Shown here one piece after another: positions 33,487 through 42,919 of a stretch of DNA of 64,000 nt. The notes under the pieces are model-generated. The model had not been told where the DNA came from. It saw only the letters and a list, made by a program, of their open reading frames with translations, and made no database searches. The translations under genes were made by a program, and so were the position numbers. Position 1 is the stretch's first letter. Each line of letters starts with the position of its first letter. The DNA comes from Bacteroides sp. Lineage in GTDB: Bacteria > Bacteroidota > Bacteroidia > Bacteroidales > Muribaculaceae. Location of the stretch: assembly GCA_014802325.1 (NCBI GenBank), contig JAAVCK010000014.1:33940-97939 (forward strand), in the 5' to 3' direction.

Positions 33487-36330
33487 TCAGATCTTTACTT
33501 TCACCGCTCCGCCCGGGGTGGCTATGATGTATATGCCCGGGGCGGGGAGAGCTGTGCTGAGTGCGCCGCAGCCCGAAGCCACGGTGCGTCCGCTGATGTC
33601 GATTACGGTGATCACGCCGTCGGCAGTGACGGTGAGCTCGCTTCCGTTGAGTGTATAGGTCAGCGCGGCAGCGGTAGCCTCGGCTATGCCCGACTGTCCA
33701 AGATCACGGGCGGTGGTCACCTGGATAAGCTCGGAGTGGCGCGAAGTGCGTGTGCCGTCGGTAGCGGCCACCTTGTAGAAGTATTCGCTCTCGGGGTTGA
33801 GGCCTGTCACGGCGTATGAGTCGGTGTAGCCGGTGGCTATGGCGTTGTAGGCCGGAAGCACCACATCGTCGTAGGTCGAGCCGTGCATCACTGTCACATC
33901 GTCGATAGCAAGCGAGCCTTTGTTGCCGGCGCGCACATATTCTATCGTCACGCCGCGTGAATTGGAGGGGAAGTCGGTGATTTCGGTCACCACACCGCCC
34001 TTATCGGTCACCACGGGCACCTCTGCTACCACCGGACGGGATGTACCTGCCACGGCTGACACGCGTATTATGTCGCCCTCGGTGGTGCCGTTGCCACGAT
34101 GCCAGAAGCGGATGCCGCGGACACCGTCGGCAAATGTGGCCGAGAAGTTGTCGCCTTCGGTCAGACGGAGCGAGGGTATAGCCTCGCCTGAATATGATGC
34201 GTTGGCGTAGGTGGATGTCGTAGTCGATGAGAATCCGGTGGGGAGAGTGTCGGCGCCGTCGGTGAAGTCTGCGGAGGCCTCAAGCGGTGCGCCATACTGA
34301 CGCTCATACACTGTCAGGCGATAGTCGGTAGCGCCTTCGAGGTGATTCCATGTGGCGGTGAAGCCGTTGTGGGTCACGTCGATGGCTTCGAGTGCTTCCA
34401 CTTGCAGACGGTTGATACCTGCCTGGCCTGTATACACTGATATGGCATCGGATTCGGGAGTGAGTTCGAGTCCGTAAGAGCCGATCACGGTGTAGTAGTA
34501 TTCGGTCTCGGCTTCGAGTCCGGTGACCTCGGCGCGGTCAGCAGCTCCTACGTTGAGCTTTTTGTAACCGTCGGCATATGAGCGTGCTCCCTTGTCGTCG
34601 AGCGTGAACACGCTGAGCAGATATACCGGAGCATCGGTAGCGGTCCATGTGGCTGTGAAAGATTCGTCGGTCACATCTTCAGGCTCTCCTGCCACGATGG
34701 CGGCATAGGGCTCGTGGCCTCCCTTGACCTTGAAGGTGATGATGCCGTCGGCGCTTTCGGCTATCTCGGTCAGAGGTACGTCGATAGCTGTGCCGCCCCA
34801 CATCTTCATGGCCGGCGAGGTCGATGAGGTAAACGAGGTCACACCCTTCGTGCCGGGGAATGTGTCGCCGCTGCGCGATGCATCGCTCTGGGTGTTGTCG
34901 GCTTCCACGATGTCGACATACTGGTGATAGGTGGTGTTGTTGACCGAGTTGTCGTTCCACTTTTCATCGTTGTAGTCCACATGCCATATGAGCATACCGT
35001 GGCCCGGGATATATGTGTCCCAACTCGTCTGCTGGCGGTTTTCAAGCAGGAAAAATTCGTTGGCCTTGGTGGTCTTGATTATTGCGGTGACGTTCTCTAA
35101 CACCGGGGGCAGTGTGGCGTTCATGGCCCGGTCGAGCACCACGGGAGCATTCCATCCCAGAGCGTAGCGCTCAAAAGCGCCGTAGAGCGGGGGAGTCATA
35201 CCGTCGTTGTTGTAGGGACCGTAGTCGAGCGCGCTCCATGCGCCGGGGGTGAAGGCCTCCGAGTAGGAGGTGGCGTAGAGGTCAGGCAGACCCATCACGT
35301 GGCTGAACTCGTGGATAAACGTACCCACGCCGTCGGGACGCGACTGCTCCCACTCGTTGGTGCAGCCGTAGCGGTCCAGACGCACACCGTCGAAGTAGTA
35401 GGGCGTGCTGGTGGCCGATGAGATCTCCCATGAGTGCGGCCATACGGTGTCTTCGCTGCCGTAAGATGCCTCGCCCTGACCGGCGTAAAACACGAACACG
35501 TTGTCGATCAGTCCGTCGTTGTTACGGTCATACTGCGAGAAGTCTACCGTGGCGTCGAGCTGCTGGCAAGCCTCTATCACCATCTCCTCGGGATGCTGGT
35601 CGTTGCCCCACCAGTCGTTGCTGCCGTAGTAGCTCATATTGTTTTTCAGCGTCACGGGGCCGACTACGTCAAACTCCGGACGAAACAGATTGTCCGAACA
35701 CAGCTCGAAGTATTCCTTGGCACATCCGGTGCCGCCGTAGTCGGCAAAGCCGGTCTCGTTGAGCATGCGCGAGAAGTAGTCGTGAGGATCGCTGAGATTG
35801 AATTTCTTGTCTTTATACTCCACGAGTATCACCAGCGCTTTCTGGTCGCCCTTCGAGGGGAACGAAGTGCCGGGGAAAAGACCCGGGCCCAGAGGATAGC
35901 CCTCGTCACTGGTGGCCTTGGCGCGGGGTGCGCGGGATGCTCCCGAGAGTGAACGCTGCTGCAGACGGGGCGACAGCGAGCGGCGCGCGTCGAGCGAACG
36001 GCCTACACGGCTCATGTCAACGCTCTGAAGATACTGCGAGGCCGATACAGGGCGATGAGACTTGTCAGTAGCCTTGATGTCGCTCGCCACCATGGCGCCC
36101 GACTCGTTTACATTGCCGTAATACAGCATTCCGTCGCGCTCCACGAGCAGATAGCCGTCTTCCGACAGCAGATAGTGGAAATACTCATCGCCCATCAGGC
36201 GCACTTTCACAGTGCTACCGTCGGCCATCACACGCTCCGTCACACCCGGGCGGGCGGGAACGGCATGGATGCCGGGGGCGTTAAATAATACTGCCGATGC
36301 TACGGCAGTTGCAAGAATTAATTTTTTCAT
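33487..36330 (-). CDS. Secreted M6 family (immune inhibitor A-like) metalloprotease
   Basis: 947 aa. Signal peptide MKKLILATAVASAVLFNAPG. Zinc site HEFSHVMGLPDLY (HExxHxxGxxD) at about 339, preceded by GYPLGPGLFPGTSFPSKG and ALVILVEYKDKKF as in other M6 proteases. Fibronectin III-like units follow (YAAIVAGEPEDVTDESFTAT and a second around ATWNHLEGATDYRL). The C-terminus (ITVIDISGRTVASGC...GIYIIAT) looks like a type IX sorting domain. Family members cleave host or dietary proteins; the target here is unknown. Own promoter, single gene. Confidence 0.92.
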   Translation of the reverse strand: MKKLILATAVASAVLFNAPGIHAVPARPGVTERVMADGSTVKVRLMGDEYFHYLLSEDGYLLVERDGMLYYGNVNESGAMVASDIKATDKSHRPVSASQYLQSVDMSRVGRSLDARRSLSPRLQQRSLSGASRAPRAKATSDEGYPLGPGLFPGTSFPSKGDQKALVILVEYKDKKFNLSDPHDYFSRMLNETGFADYGGTGCAKEYFELCSDNLFRPEFDVVGPVTLKNNMSYYGSNDWWGNDQHPEEMVIEACQQLDATVDFSQYDRNNDGLIDNVFVFYAGQGEASYGSEDTVWPHSWEISSATSTPYYFDGVRLDRYGCTNEWEQSRPDGVGTFIHEFSHVMGLPDLYATSYSEAFTPGAWSALDYGPYNNDGMTPPLYGAFERYALGWNAPVVLDRAMNATLPPVLENVTAIIKTTKANEFFLLENRQQTSWDTYIPGHGMLIWHVDYNDEKWNDNSVNNTTYHQYVDIVEADNTQSDASRSGDTFPGTKGVTSFTSSTSPAMKMWGGTAIDVPLTEIAESADGIITFKVKGGHEPYAAIVAGEPEDVTDESFTATWTATDAPVYLLSVFTLDDKGARSYADGYKKLNVGAADRAEVTGLEAETEYYYTVIGSYGLELTPESDAISVYTGQAGINRLQVEALEAIDVTHNGFTATWNHLEGATDYRLTVYERQYGAPLEASADFTDGADTLPTGFSSTTTSTYANASYSGEAIPSLRLTEGDNFSATFADGVRGIRFWHRGNGTTEGDIIRVSAVAGTSRPVVAEVPVVTDKGGVVTEITDFPSNSRGVTIEYVRAGNKGSLAIDDVTVMHGSTYDDVVLPAYNAIATGYTDSYAVTGLNPESEYFYKVAATDGTRTSRHSELIQVTTARDLGQSGIAEATAAALTYTLNGSELTVTADGVITVIDISGRTVASGCGALSTALPAPGIYIIATPGGAVKVKI

Positions 36331-36423
36331 TTTGTTTCTTAAAAGGAACCTTTATCTGTAGAAATGTTTTGGCTTATTCGTCGATATGCAGCCGTAAGTT
36401 GATTTTGCTACATATCAAGACTG

Positions 36424-36431
36424 CAAAAGTA
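36424..36431 (-). promoter_or_regulatory. -7 box TACTTTTG for the M6 protease gene
   Basis: TACTTTTG on the minus strand about 93 bp before the start, giving a leader of about 90 nt. Confidence 0.6.
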
Positions 36432-36590
36432 TTACATTTTCGTCGTGAATCCAAATAATGTGATATAAAAAATTCACGTAAATACATTAAAATTAATAAA
36501 TTCGCCGTCTTTCGTGTGAAACATACAGCGCCGGCCGCATAATTTATGCAGTCGACGCCGTAAGATATTCGCCGGTATCCTTCCGGAGCG

Positions 36591-37244
36591 TTACTCCTTC
36601 ACACCGTAGGCCAGATCGCCCGCGTCACCCAGGCCCGGCACTATGTAGGAGTGCTCGTTGAGGTCATCGTCTATGCAGCCCACCCACACCGTGGTCTTGT
36701 CGTCGGGGAAAGTAGACTTGATATAGTCGATGGCCTTGCGCGAGGCTATCACCGAAGCCACATGTATGTGAGCCGGCTCGCCCTTGGTGAGCAGAGCCTT
36801 GTAGCTCAGCTCCATCGAGCCGCCCGTGGCCAGCATCGGGTCGGCCAGCACTATGGTCTTGCCGTCGATACGCGGCGAGGCGATATACTCTATGAAAATG
36901 TCGAAATTCTCCTTCTCGCGATACTTGCGGTAGGCCGACACAAACGCATTCTGCGCATGGTCGAAATAGTCCAGAAATCCCTTGTGAAACGGTATGCCGG
37001 CGCGGAATATCGTGGCAAGCACCAGCTTCTCGTCAAGTATGTGGCACTTGGCCGTAGCCAGAGGTGTAGGGATGTCGACGGCCTTGTAGCGGAGAGTCTT
37101 TGACAACTCATAGGCCATTATTTCGCCGATACGTTCGAGATTACGGCGGAATCGAAGCATGTCTTTCTGCACCGTCACGTCGCGCAGTTCGGCCATATAC
37201 TGGCTCACGAGCGACGGCGTCTCATCGAAATTTATTATCTTCAT
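36591..37244 (-). CDS. upp: Uracil phosphoribosyltransferase
   Basis: 217 aa. PRPP-binding loop VLADPMLATGGSM, the uracil-site region YIVPGLGDAGDLAYG at the C-terminus, and FRAGIPFHKGFLDYF match Upp of Bacteroidetes. It salvages uracil to UMP in the cytoplasm. No clear promoter box was recognised upstream; palindromic repeats begin about 45 bp upstream of the start. Confidence 0.93.
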   Translation of the reverse strand: MKIINFDETPSLVSQYMAELRDVTVQKDMLRFRRNLERIGEIMAYELSKTLRYKAVDIPTPLATAKCHILDEKLVLATIFRAGIPFHKGFLDYFDHAQNAFVSAYRKYREKENFDIFIEYIASPRIDGKTIVLADPMLATGGSMELSYKALLTKGEPAHIHVASVIASRKAIDYIKSTFPDDKTTVWVGCIDDDLNEHSYIVPGLGDAGDLAYGVKE

Positions 37245-37290
37245 ATCATTCTATATAGTGGTTAATAATCTTGTGCTGCTATAGTTCACC

Positions 37291-37318
37291 CGCTCCGCGC
37301 CTTGCTGACGCGCTCACC
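37291..37318 (+). repeat. 28-bp direct repeat flanking the transposase locus, left copy
   Basis: Starts CGCTCCGCGCCTTGCTGACG and is repeated without mismatch at 38032-38059, on the other side of the transposase and its palindromic modules. Confidence 0.8.
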
Positions 37319-37392
37319 TCCCGGGACCTCGGCTGGTGCACGACTGCGGCCTCGGCCGGTGCGCGACCGGGGTGCTTATGATCGGAGTATTC

Positions 37393-38042
37393 GCCGCGGA
37401 GCGGCAGACATTTGGTTAACCCCGGGTGCTTGCCACCCGGGGTAACGATACCCCCCGCGAACACAACCGCGGAGCGGTTGAACAATGTATCAGTTCCAGT
37501 CATCTTCATACCAAGTCAATCCGTTGATTCTCGCTATACGTTGCATCTCTTCTATCAGATCAGTGGCCGTATGATGTTCCTCCTGATTTATGATATAGTT
37601 TCTGCATGCATCGAGTGCTTCACACCCGACAGAGACAGCATAATATCCCGCGCCCCAATTAGAAAACAGCGGAAACTGAGGATTGTTTTTTAGCCAGTGG
37701 CTACTCCACTGCTTGATTTCTTTTACCAGAGCGGCCACGGCCACCGTAGGATGTACGTCGACAAGTATATGTATATGGTCGGCCATGCCGTTGATACGAT
37801 GTACCTTACACCCCTTCTCTTTCATGATACCATGAATGTAGGCGTAGAGATCCCTCTTATATTCGGGCGTGATGGACGGTATTCGCCGTTTTGTGCCGAA
37901 TACGATGTGGTGGAGTGATCTGGTTTTGCTCATGGATTTGGTGCTGATGTTGTTCAACCGCTCCGCGGTTGTGGTGTTGGGTCTTGATTGTACCCCGGGT
38001 GTCAAGCACCCGGGGTTAACGTTGTGACAGGCGCTCCGCGCC
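37393..38042. mobile_element. REP/RAYT-type locus: HUH transposase between inverted B-A-B' modules
   Basis: Left arm B (37393-37405), A (37420-37442), B' (37464-37480); right arm B' (37955-37971), A (37993-38015), B (38030-38042) in mirror order. The transposase gene occupies the 474 bp between the two B' palindromes, its stop codon only 10 bp from the left one. Two further pairs in the window have the same arms with about 21 bp in place of the gene. A 28-bp direct repeat brackets the locus. Confidence 0.8.
37490..37933 (-). CDS. REP-associated tyrosine transposase / IS200-like Y1 transposase
   Basis: 147 aa from the ATG at 37933; the track's longer start (38005) reads through the B' palindrome and is rejected. 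The HUH metal site is HIH at 53-55 (ADHIHILVDV) and the nucleophile is probably Tyr113 (RNYIINQEEHH). Such enzymes cut and rejoin single-stranded DNA next to a hairpin. All elements of the fold are present with no break, so the gene may be active. Flanking palindromes identical in design to dispersed repeats elsewhere favour a RAYT role over a free IS200 element, but the family boundary is not sharp. Confidence 0.88.
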   Translation of the reverse strand: MSKTRSLHHIVFGTKRRIPSITPEYKRDLYAYIHGIMKEKGCKVHRINGMADHIHILVDVHPTVAVAALVKEIKQWSSHWLKNNPQFPLFSNWGAGYYAVSVGCEALDACRNYIINQEEHHTATDLIEEMQRIARINGLTWYEDDWN

Positions 38043-38059
38043 TTGCTGACGCGCTCACC
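38032..38059 (+). repeat. 28-bp direct repeat flanking the transposase locus, right copy
   Basis: Identical to 37291-37318; it overlaps the outer B palindrome and runs into the 45-bp tandem array. Confidence 0.8.
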
Positions 38060-38183
38060 GATGGTGTGCCCCGACGGGGAATCACGTTGTGACAGGCACT
38101 CACCGGTGGTGTGCCCCGACGGGGAATCACGTTGTGACAGGCGCTCACCGATGGTGGTGTGCCCGACGGGTAATCACTTTGTC
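38056..38183 (+). repeat. 45-bp tandem repeat overlapping the hutI 3' end
   Basis: Units at 38056-38100 and 38101-38145 differ at two positions; a third, shorter and diverged unit (38146-38183) includes the hutI stop codon. Each unit carries a GTGCCCCGACGGGGAATCAC segment with the small palindrome CCCCG-A-CGGGG. There are no CRISPR-like spacers. Confidence 0.8.
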
Positions 38184-39412
38184 ACTTCGCGGCCGCGGAG
38201 GAAGGTGCGCCGTATGAGGGGAGCGGTGTAGGCGTAGGGCATGAAGGCCAGCGACGGCATGGGGCGGGTGATGAAAAACGACGCCAGTTTGCCCTCGGCT
38301 ATCGACCCCGTCTCGGCCTCTACGCCCATGGCATACGCACCGTTGAGCGTCGCGGCATTGAAAGCCTCCTCGGGCGTGAGTTTCATCTTTATGCAGCCGA
38401 GCGACATCACCATCTTCATGTTGCCCGAGGGCGACGATCCCGGATTGTAGTCGCTCGCCAGCGCAAGCGGCAGACCGGCGTCGATCACCTGACGGGCAGG
38501 GCCGTAGGGCATTCCCAGAAAGAACGATGCCCCCGGGAGCATCGTGGGGATGGTCGACGAGCCGTAGAGAGCCTCGATTTCCTGCGCTCCCATGCGTTCG
38601 AGATGGTCAACCGACAGAGCGCCTTTAGCCACACCTACCTGCACGCCGCCCGAGCGGGCCAGTTCGTTGGCATGGATCTTGGGGCGGAGTCCGTAGCGCG
38701 CGGCGGCATCGAGTATGCGCTCGGTGTCGCGCACGGTGAAGAAACCCTTGTCGCAAAACACGTCGACATACTGCGCCACGCCCTGAGCGGCCACGGCGGG
38801 GAGCATGTCGGTGATGATGTGGTCCACGTATTCATCCTGACGGCCATAGTAGGCGCGGGCCACGGCGTGAGCGCCAAGAAATGTGGCGCGCACCACCAGC
38901 GGCGTCGACTCGGCTATGCGGGCCACTACGCGAAGCATCTTCAGCTCGGTGTCGGTCGACAGGCCGTAACCGCTCTTGATCTCCACCGCGCCCGTGCCGG
39001 CAGCTATTATCTCGTCGACGCGGCTCATGGCCTGACGGTAAAGCTCATCCTCGGGAGTGGCGGCAAGCAGATCGGCCGAGTTGAGTATGCCGCCTCCACG
39101 ATCGGCTATCTCCTCGTAGGAGAGGCCGGCTATCTTGTCGACAAACTCGCCCTCGCGGCTTCCGGCATACACGATGTGGGTGTGGGAGTCGCAAAACGAC
39201 GGAAACAGCCAGCCGCCGCAGGCGTCGATCACCTCCTCGCCCTCGGCCGGAGCGGGCATCTGTGCCATCGGGCCATAGGCGGCGATGAGTTCGCCGTCGG
39301 TGCGCAGCCACGCGCCCTTGATCATACCCACCGAGGCCATCTCCACGCCTTCGAGCCGCCGCTTGGCGGGGCTGGTGACGCCTACTATCGAAGCTATATT
39401 CTTGATTATCAT
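38174..39412 (-). CDS. hutI: Imidazolonepropionase
   Basis: 412 aa. Amidohydrolase fold: metal ligands HTH at 77-79 (CDSHTHIVYAGSREGEF), IKSGYGLSTDTELKML, and SDYNPGSSPSGNM with the late Asp ligand. It hydrolyses 4-imidazolone-5-propionate to N-formimino-L-glutamate, step three of histidine degradation. The last gene of the hut operon, 1 bp after hutH. Its stop codon lies in a tandem repeat unit. Confidence 0.96.
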   Translation of the reverse strand: MIIKNIASIVGVTSPAKRRLEGVEMASVGMIKGAWLRTDGELIAAYGPMAQMPAPAEGEEVIDACGGWLFPSFCDSHTHIVYAGSREGEFVDKIAGLSYEEIADRGGGILNSADLLAATPEDELYRQAMSRVDEIIAAGTGAVEIKSGYGLSTDTELKMLRVVARIAESTPLVVRATFLGAHAVARAYYGRQDEYVDHIITDMLPAVAAQGVAQYVDVFCDKGFFTVRDTERILDAAARYGLRPKIHANELARSGGVQVGVAKGALSVDHLERMGAQEIEALYGSSTIPTMLPGASFFLGMPYGPARQVIDAGLPLALASDYNPGSSPSGNMKMVMSLGCIKMKLTPEEAFNAATLNGAYAMGVEAETGSIAEGKLASFFITRPMPSLAFMPYAYTAPLIRRTFLRGREVTK

Positions 39413-39413
39413 A

Positions 39414-40895
39414 TCACTCAGCTTTTGATATAAACTCTACTGACTTGGCTATGAGGGGATACATCACCACGTCGTTGTCAACAAACGGCACTTCCTTTCG
39501 GAACGCGGCATGAAACTCCTCAAGCACGGGCGACGTGCGAAGCGGACGGCGGAACTCGATGGCCTGCGACGCATTGAGCATCTCGATGGCAAGCACGCGG
39601 GTGGTGTTGCCCACCACGCGGTAGAGCTTCGTGGCCGAGTTCGACCCCATCGACACGTGGTCTTCCTGACCCTGCGACGACGGTATGGAGTCGCAGCTTG
39701 CGGGCCAGCACAGTCCCTTTGACTGGCTCACGATCGAGGCCGCGGTGTATTGCGGTATCATGAAGCCGCTGTTGACTCCCGGATTGGCCACCAGAAACGA
39801 CGGCAGTCCGCGCTGGCCCGATATGAGCTTGTAGATACGGCGCTCCGATATGTTGGAGAGCTCGGTGAGCGCCACGGCCAGAAAGTCCATAGGCAGCGCT
39901 ATCGGCTCGCCGTGGAAGTTGCCGGCCGACACTATTATGTCGTCGTCGGGGAATATGGTGGGATTGTCGGTCGGAGAGTTGATCTCATCTTCTATCACGG
40001 CCGCCACATGAGCCAGCGTGTCCTTGAAAGCGCCGTGAACCTGCGGCACGCATCGGAATGAGTACGGATCCTGCACGTGCTTCTTGGGACTTTCGATAAT
40101 CTCGCTGCCCTTGAGATATTCTCGCACTGCGGCGGCTGTCTCTATCTGTCCGCGATGGTGGCGCACCTCGTTGACCTGAGGGCCGAACGGCTCTATGCGG
40201 CCGTCGAAGGCGTCGAGCGAGAGCGAGGCTATCTTATCGGCCATCTCGCCCAGATGGCGGCTGCGTATCACGGCCCAGGTGGCATACGCGCTCATAAACT
40301 GCGTGCCGTTGAGCAGCGCCAATCCTTCTTTCGACATCAGGCGCACCGGGGCAAGCCCGATTTCTTCGAGTACTTCCGCAGCCGGGCGCACGCTGCCTTT
40401 ATATTCCACTTCGCCGCAGCCTATGAGCGGGAGCGACAGATGGGCCAGAGGGGCGAGATCGCCCGACGCGCCCAGCGAGCCTTGGGTGTAGACCACGGGC
40501 AGAGCGTCGGCGTTGAAGAGCTTGATGAGGCCTTCCACCGTGGCCGGTTGCACGCCCGAATTGCCGTAGGAGAGCGACTGTATCTTCAGCAGAAGCATCA
40601 GTTTCACTATCTCGGCGGGCACACGCTCGCCAGTGCCGCAGGCGTGCGACATCATCAGGTTCATTTGCAGCTGCGTGAGCTGGTCGGCGCCTATCGAGAT
40701 GTTACACAGCGATCCGAATCCGGTGGTGATACCGTAGATAGGTTCGGTCTGCGTAGCCATCTTGTTGTCAAGATAAGTGCGGCAGCGCTCTATCAGTGAG
40801 CGCGATTCTTCGCTGAGGGCCAGTTTCATGCCCCGGCTGATTATCCGGCCCGCTTCGTCGATGGTCAGACGGGCGGGCGATATATGGTGTATCAT
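39414..40895 (-). CDS. hutH: Histidine ammonia-lyase
   Basis: 493 aa. The Ala-Ser-Gly that cyclises to the MIO cofactor is at 143-145 (GSLGASGDLAPLAHL); YGITTGFG and the QEDHVSMGSNSA motif are also present. It deaminates L-histidine to urocanate, the first step of the pathway. It overlaps hutU by 4 bp. Confidence 0.97.
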   Translation of the reverse strand: MIHHISPARLTIDEAGRIISRGMKLALSEESRSLIERCRTYLDNKMATQTEPIYGITTGFGSLCNISIGADQLTQLQMNLMMSHACGTGERVPAEIVKLMLLLKIQSLSYGNSGVQPATVEGLIKLFNADALPVVYTQGSLGASGDLAPLAHLSLPLIGCGEVEYKGSVRPAAEVLEEIGLAPVRLMSKEGLALLNGTQFMSAYATWAVIRSRHLGEMADKIASLSLDAFDGRIEPFGPQVNEVRHHRGQIETAAAVREYLKGSEIIESPKKHVQDPYSFRCVPQVHGAFKDTLAHVAAVIEDEINSPTDNPTIFPDDDIIVSAGNFHGEPIALPMDFLAVALTELSNISERRIYKLISGQRGLPSFLVANPGVNSGFMIPQYTAASIVSQSKGLCWPASCDSIPSSQGQEDHVSMGSNSATKLYRVVGNTTRVLAIEMLNASQAIEFRRPLRTSPVLEEFHAAFRKEVPFVDNDVVMYPLIAKSVEFISKAE

Positions 40896-42919
40896 GTCAG
40901 TGAGTTGAGTGTTTGGTCGATAAGTGAGTCAGAAGCTATGTTGGGGAGAGTGACGGTCAGTCCGGGGGTGCGCTCCATCTCGCGGCGTATGGCGAAAATA
41001 GCGCCCTCGTTGCGGGCCCAGCTGCGGCGGGCAATACCGTTGTTCACGTCCCAGAGCAGCATTTCGGTGATATTGCGTGCCGCCTCTGCCGATCCGTCTA
41101 TCACCATGCCGAAGCCGCCGTTGATCACCTCGCCCCAGCCCACGCCGCCGCCGTTGTGGATAGATACCCACGTGGCGCCGCGGAATGAGTCGCCGATCAC
41201 GTTGTGAACGGCCATATCGGCTGTATATTGTGAGCCGTCGTATATGTTTGATGTCTCGCGGTAGGGCGAGTCGGTGCCCGACACGTCGTGATGGTCGCGG
41301 CCCAGCACCACGGGGGCGGTGATTTCGCCCGAAGCTATGGCTTCGTTAAATGCCAGGGCTATGCGTGCGCGGCCTTCGGCGTCGGCATAGAGTATGCGGG
41401 CCTGAGAGCCCACCACCAGATGGTTGCGCGAGGCTTCGCGTATCCAGTGCAGATTGTCGGCGAGCTGCCCGCGGATTTCATCGGGAGCGGTGGCCAGCAT
41501 GTCCTCAAGCACACGGGCCGCTATGCGGTCAGTGGCCTCAAGGTCGCTTTCGAGTCCGGAGGTGCACACCCAGCGGAACGGGCCGAAGCCGTAGTCGAAA
41601 AATTTCGGGCCCATGATGTCCTGCACGTATGAGGGATAGCGGAATGTGCCTTCGTCGTTCATCACGTCGGCTCCGGCTCGGGCGCTTTCGAGCAGGAAGG
41701 CGTTGCCGTAGTCAAAGAAATACATGCCGCGCTCGGCCAGACGGTTGATGGCGGCCACCTGACGGCGAAGCGACTCCTGCACGCGGCGGCGGAACTCCTC
41801 GGGATCGTCGGCCATCATGGCTTTTGACTCCTCCAGTGTAAGTCCGGCCGGATAGTATCCGCCGGCCCAGGGATTATGGAGCGAGGTCTGGTCGCTGCCC
41901 AGATCCACCTTCAGGTCTGGCTCGTCGGCCAGACGCTCCCAGAGGTCCACCACGTTGCCCTGATAGGCCAGCGACACGGCCTCGCGGCCTTCCATGGCGC
42001 GGCGGGCGCGGGCCACGAGGGCGTCGAGGTCGGTGTACACTTCGTCCACCCAGCCCTGGCGGTGACGCTTCTCCACGGCCAGCGGATTGACTTCGGCTAT
42101 GATGCTCACCACGCCCGAGATCACACCGGCCTTGGGCTGAGCGCCCGACATGCCGCCGAGTCCGGCCGACACGAAGAGCATGCCGCCTATCGAGTCGCGA
42201 CCCGGCTCCATGTGCGAGCGGGCGGCATTGAGCACCGTGATGGTGGTGCCGTGCACTATGCCCTGCGGTCCGATATACATATATGATCCGGCGGTCATCT
42301 GTCCGTATTGCGACACTCCCATGGCATTCATCCGCTCCCAGTCGTCGGGCTTGGAGTAGTTGGGTATCACCATACCGTTGGTGACTATCACGCGCGGGGC
42401 GCGCTTGTGGGAGGGGAAGAGACCCAGAGGGTGGCCGGAATACATCACGAGAGTCTGCTCGTCGGTCATCTCGCTCAGATAGCGCATGGTGAGCAGATAC
42501 TGCGCCCAGTTCTGAAACACAGCTCCGTTGCCGCCGTAGGTGATTAGCTCGTGGGGATGCTGGGCCACGGCGGGGTCGAGATTGTTCTGTATCATCATCA
42601 TTATCGCTGCTGCCTGACGCGAGCGTGCCGGATATTCGTCGATGCTGCGGGCGCGCATCTCGTAGTCGGGGCGGAAGCGGTACATGTATATTCGGCCATA
42701 GTCGCGCAACTCGCGGGCAAACTCGGGCGCAAGCTCGGCGTGGAGATGCTCGGGGAAGTAGCGCAGGGCATTTTTCAGCGCCAGGCGTTCCTGATCGGGG
42801 GTGAGTATCTTCTTGCGGCGGGGCGCATGGTTGACTGTTGTGTCGTAGGGGCGCGGTGCGGGCAGCACGTCGGGTATGCCGGCGGCTACCGTTTCGCGAA
42901 ATGTTTTATCGTGTTTCAT
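40892..42919 (-). CDS. hutU: Urocanate hydratase (long Bacteroidetes form)
   Basis: 675 aa against ~555 in Pseudomonas; the longer form is usual in Bacteroidetes. NAD-binding and active-site segments are visible: GGNGAVFQNWAQYLL, GPQGIVHGTTITVLNAA, GGMSGAQPKAG and SLHNPWAGGYYPAG, with GRDHHDVSGTDSPYRET and the C-terminal NGGGVGWGEVINGGFG. It converts urocanate to imidazolonepropionate using NAD+ as an electrophile. Overlaps both neighbours by 4 bp. Confidence 0.96.
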   Translation of the reverse strand: MKHDKTFRETVAAGIPDVLPAPRPYDTTVNHAPRRKKILTPDQERLALKNALRYFPEHLHAELAPEFARELRDYGRIYMYRFRPDYEMRARSIDEYPARSRQAAAIMMMIQNNLDPAVAQHPHELITYGGNGAVFQNWAQYLLTMRYLSEMTDEQTLVMYSGHPLGLFPSHKRAPRVIVTNGMVIPNYSKPDDWERMNAMGVSQYGQMTAGSYMYIGPQGIVHGTTITVLNAARSHMEPGRDSIGGMLFVSAGLGGMSGAQPKAGVISGVVSIIAEVNPLAVEKRHRQGWVDEVYTDLDALVARARRAMEGREAVSLAYQGNVVDLWERLADEPDLKVDLGSDQTSLHNPWAGGYYPAGLTLEESKAMMADDPEEFRRRVQESLRRQVAAINRLAERGMYFFDYGNAFLLESARAGADVMNDEGTFRYPSYVQDIMGPKFFDYGFGPFRWVCTSGLESDLEATDRIAARVLEDMLATAPDEIRGQLADNLHWIREASRNHLVVGSQARILYADAEGRARIALAFNEAIASGEITAPVVLGRDHHDVSGTDSPYRETSNIYDGSQYTADMAVHNVIGDSFRGATWVSIHNGGGVGWGEVINGGFGMVIDGSAEAARNITEMLLWDVNNGIARRSWARNEGAIFAIRREMERTPGLTVTLPNIASDSLIDQTLNSLT

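Noticed and set aside
37934-38005. Upstream 24-codon extension of the transposase ORF
   Set aside because: It reads through the B' palindrome; the ATG at 37933 gives the expected N-terminus for the family.
38056-38183. Possible short CRISPR array
   Set aside because: The 45-bp units are directly adjacent without variable spacers, and there are no cas genes.
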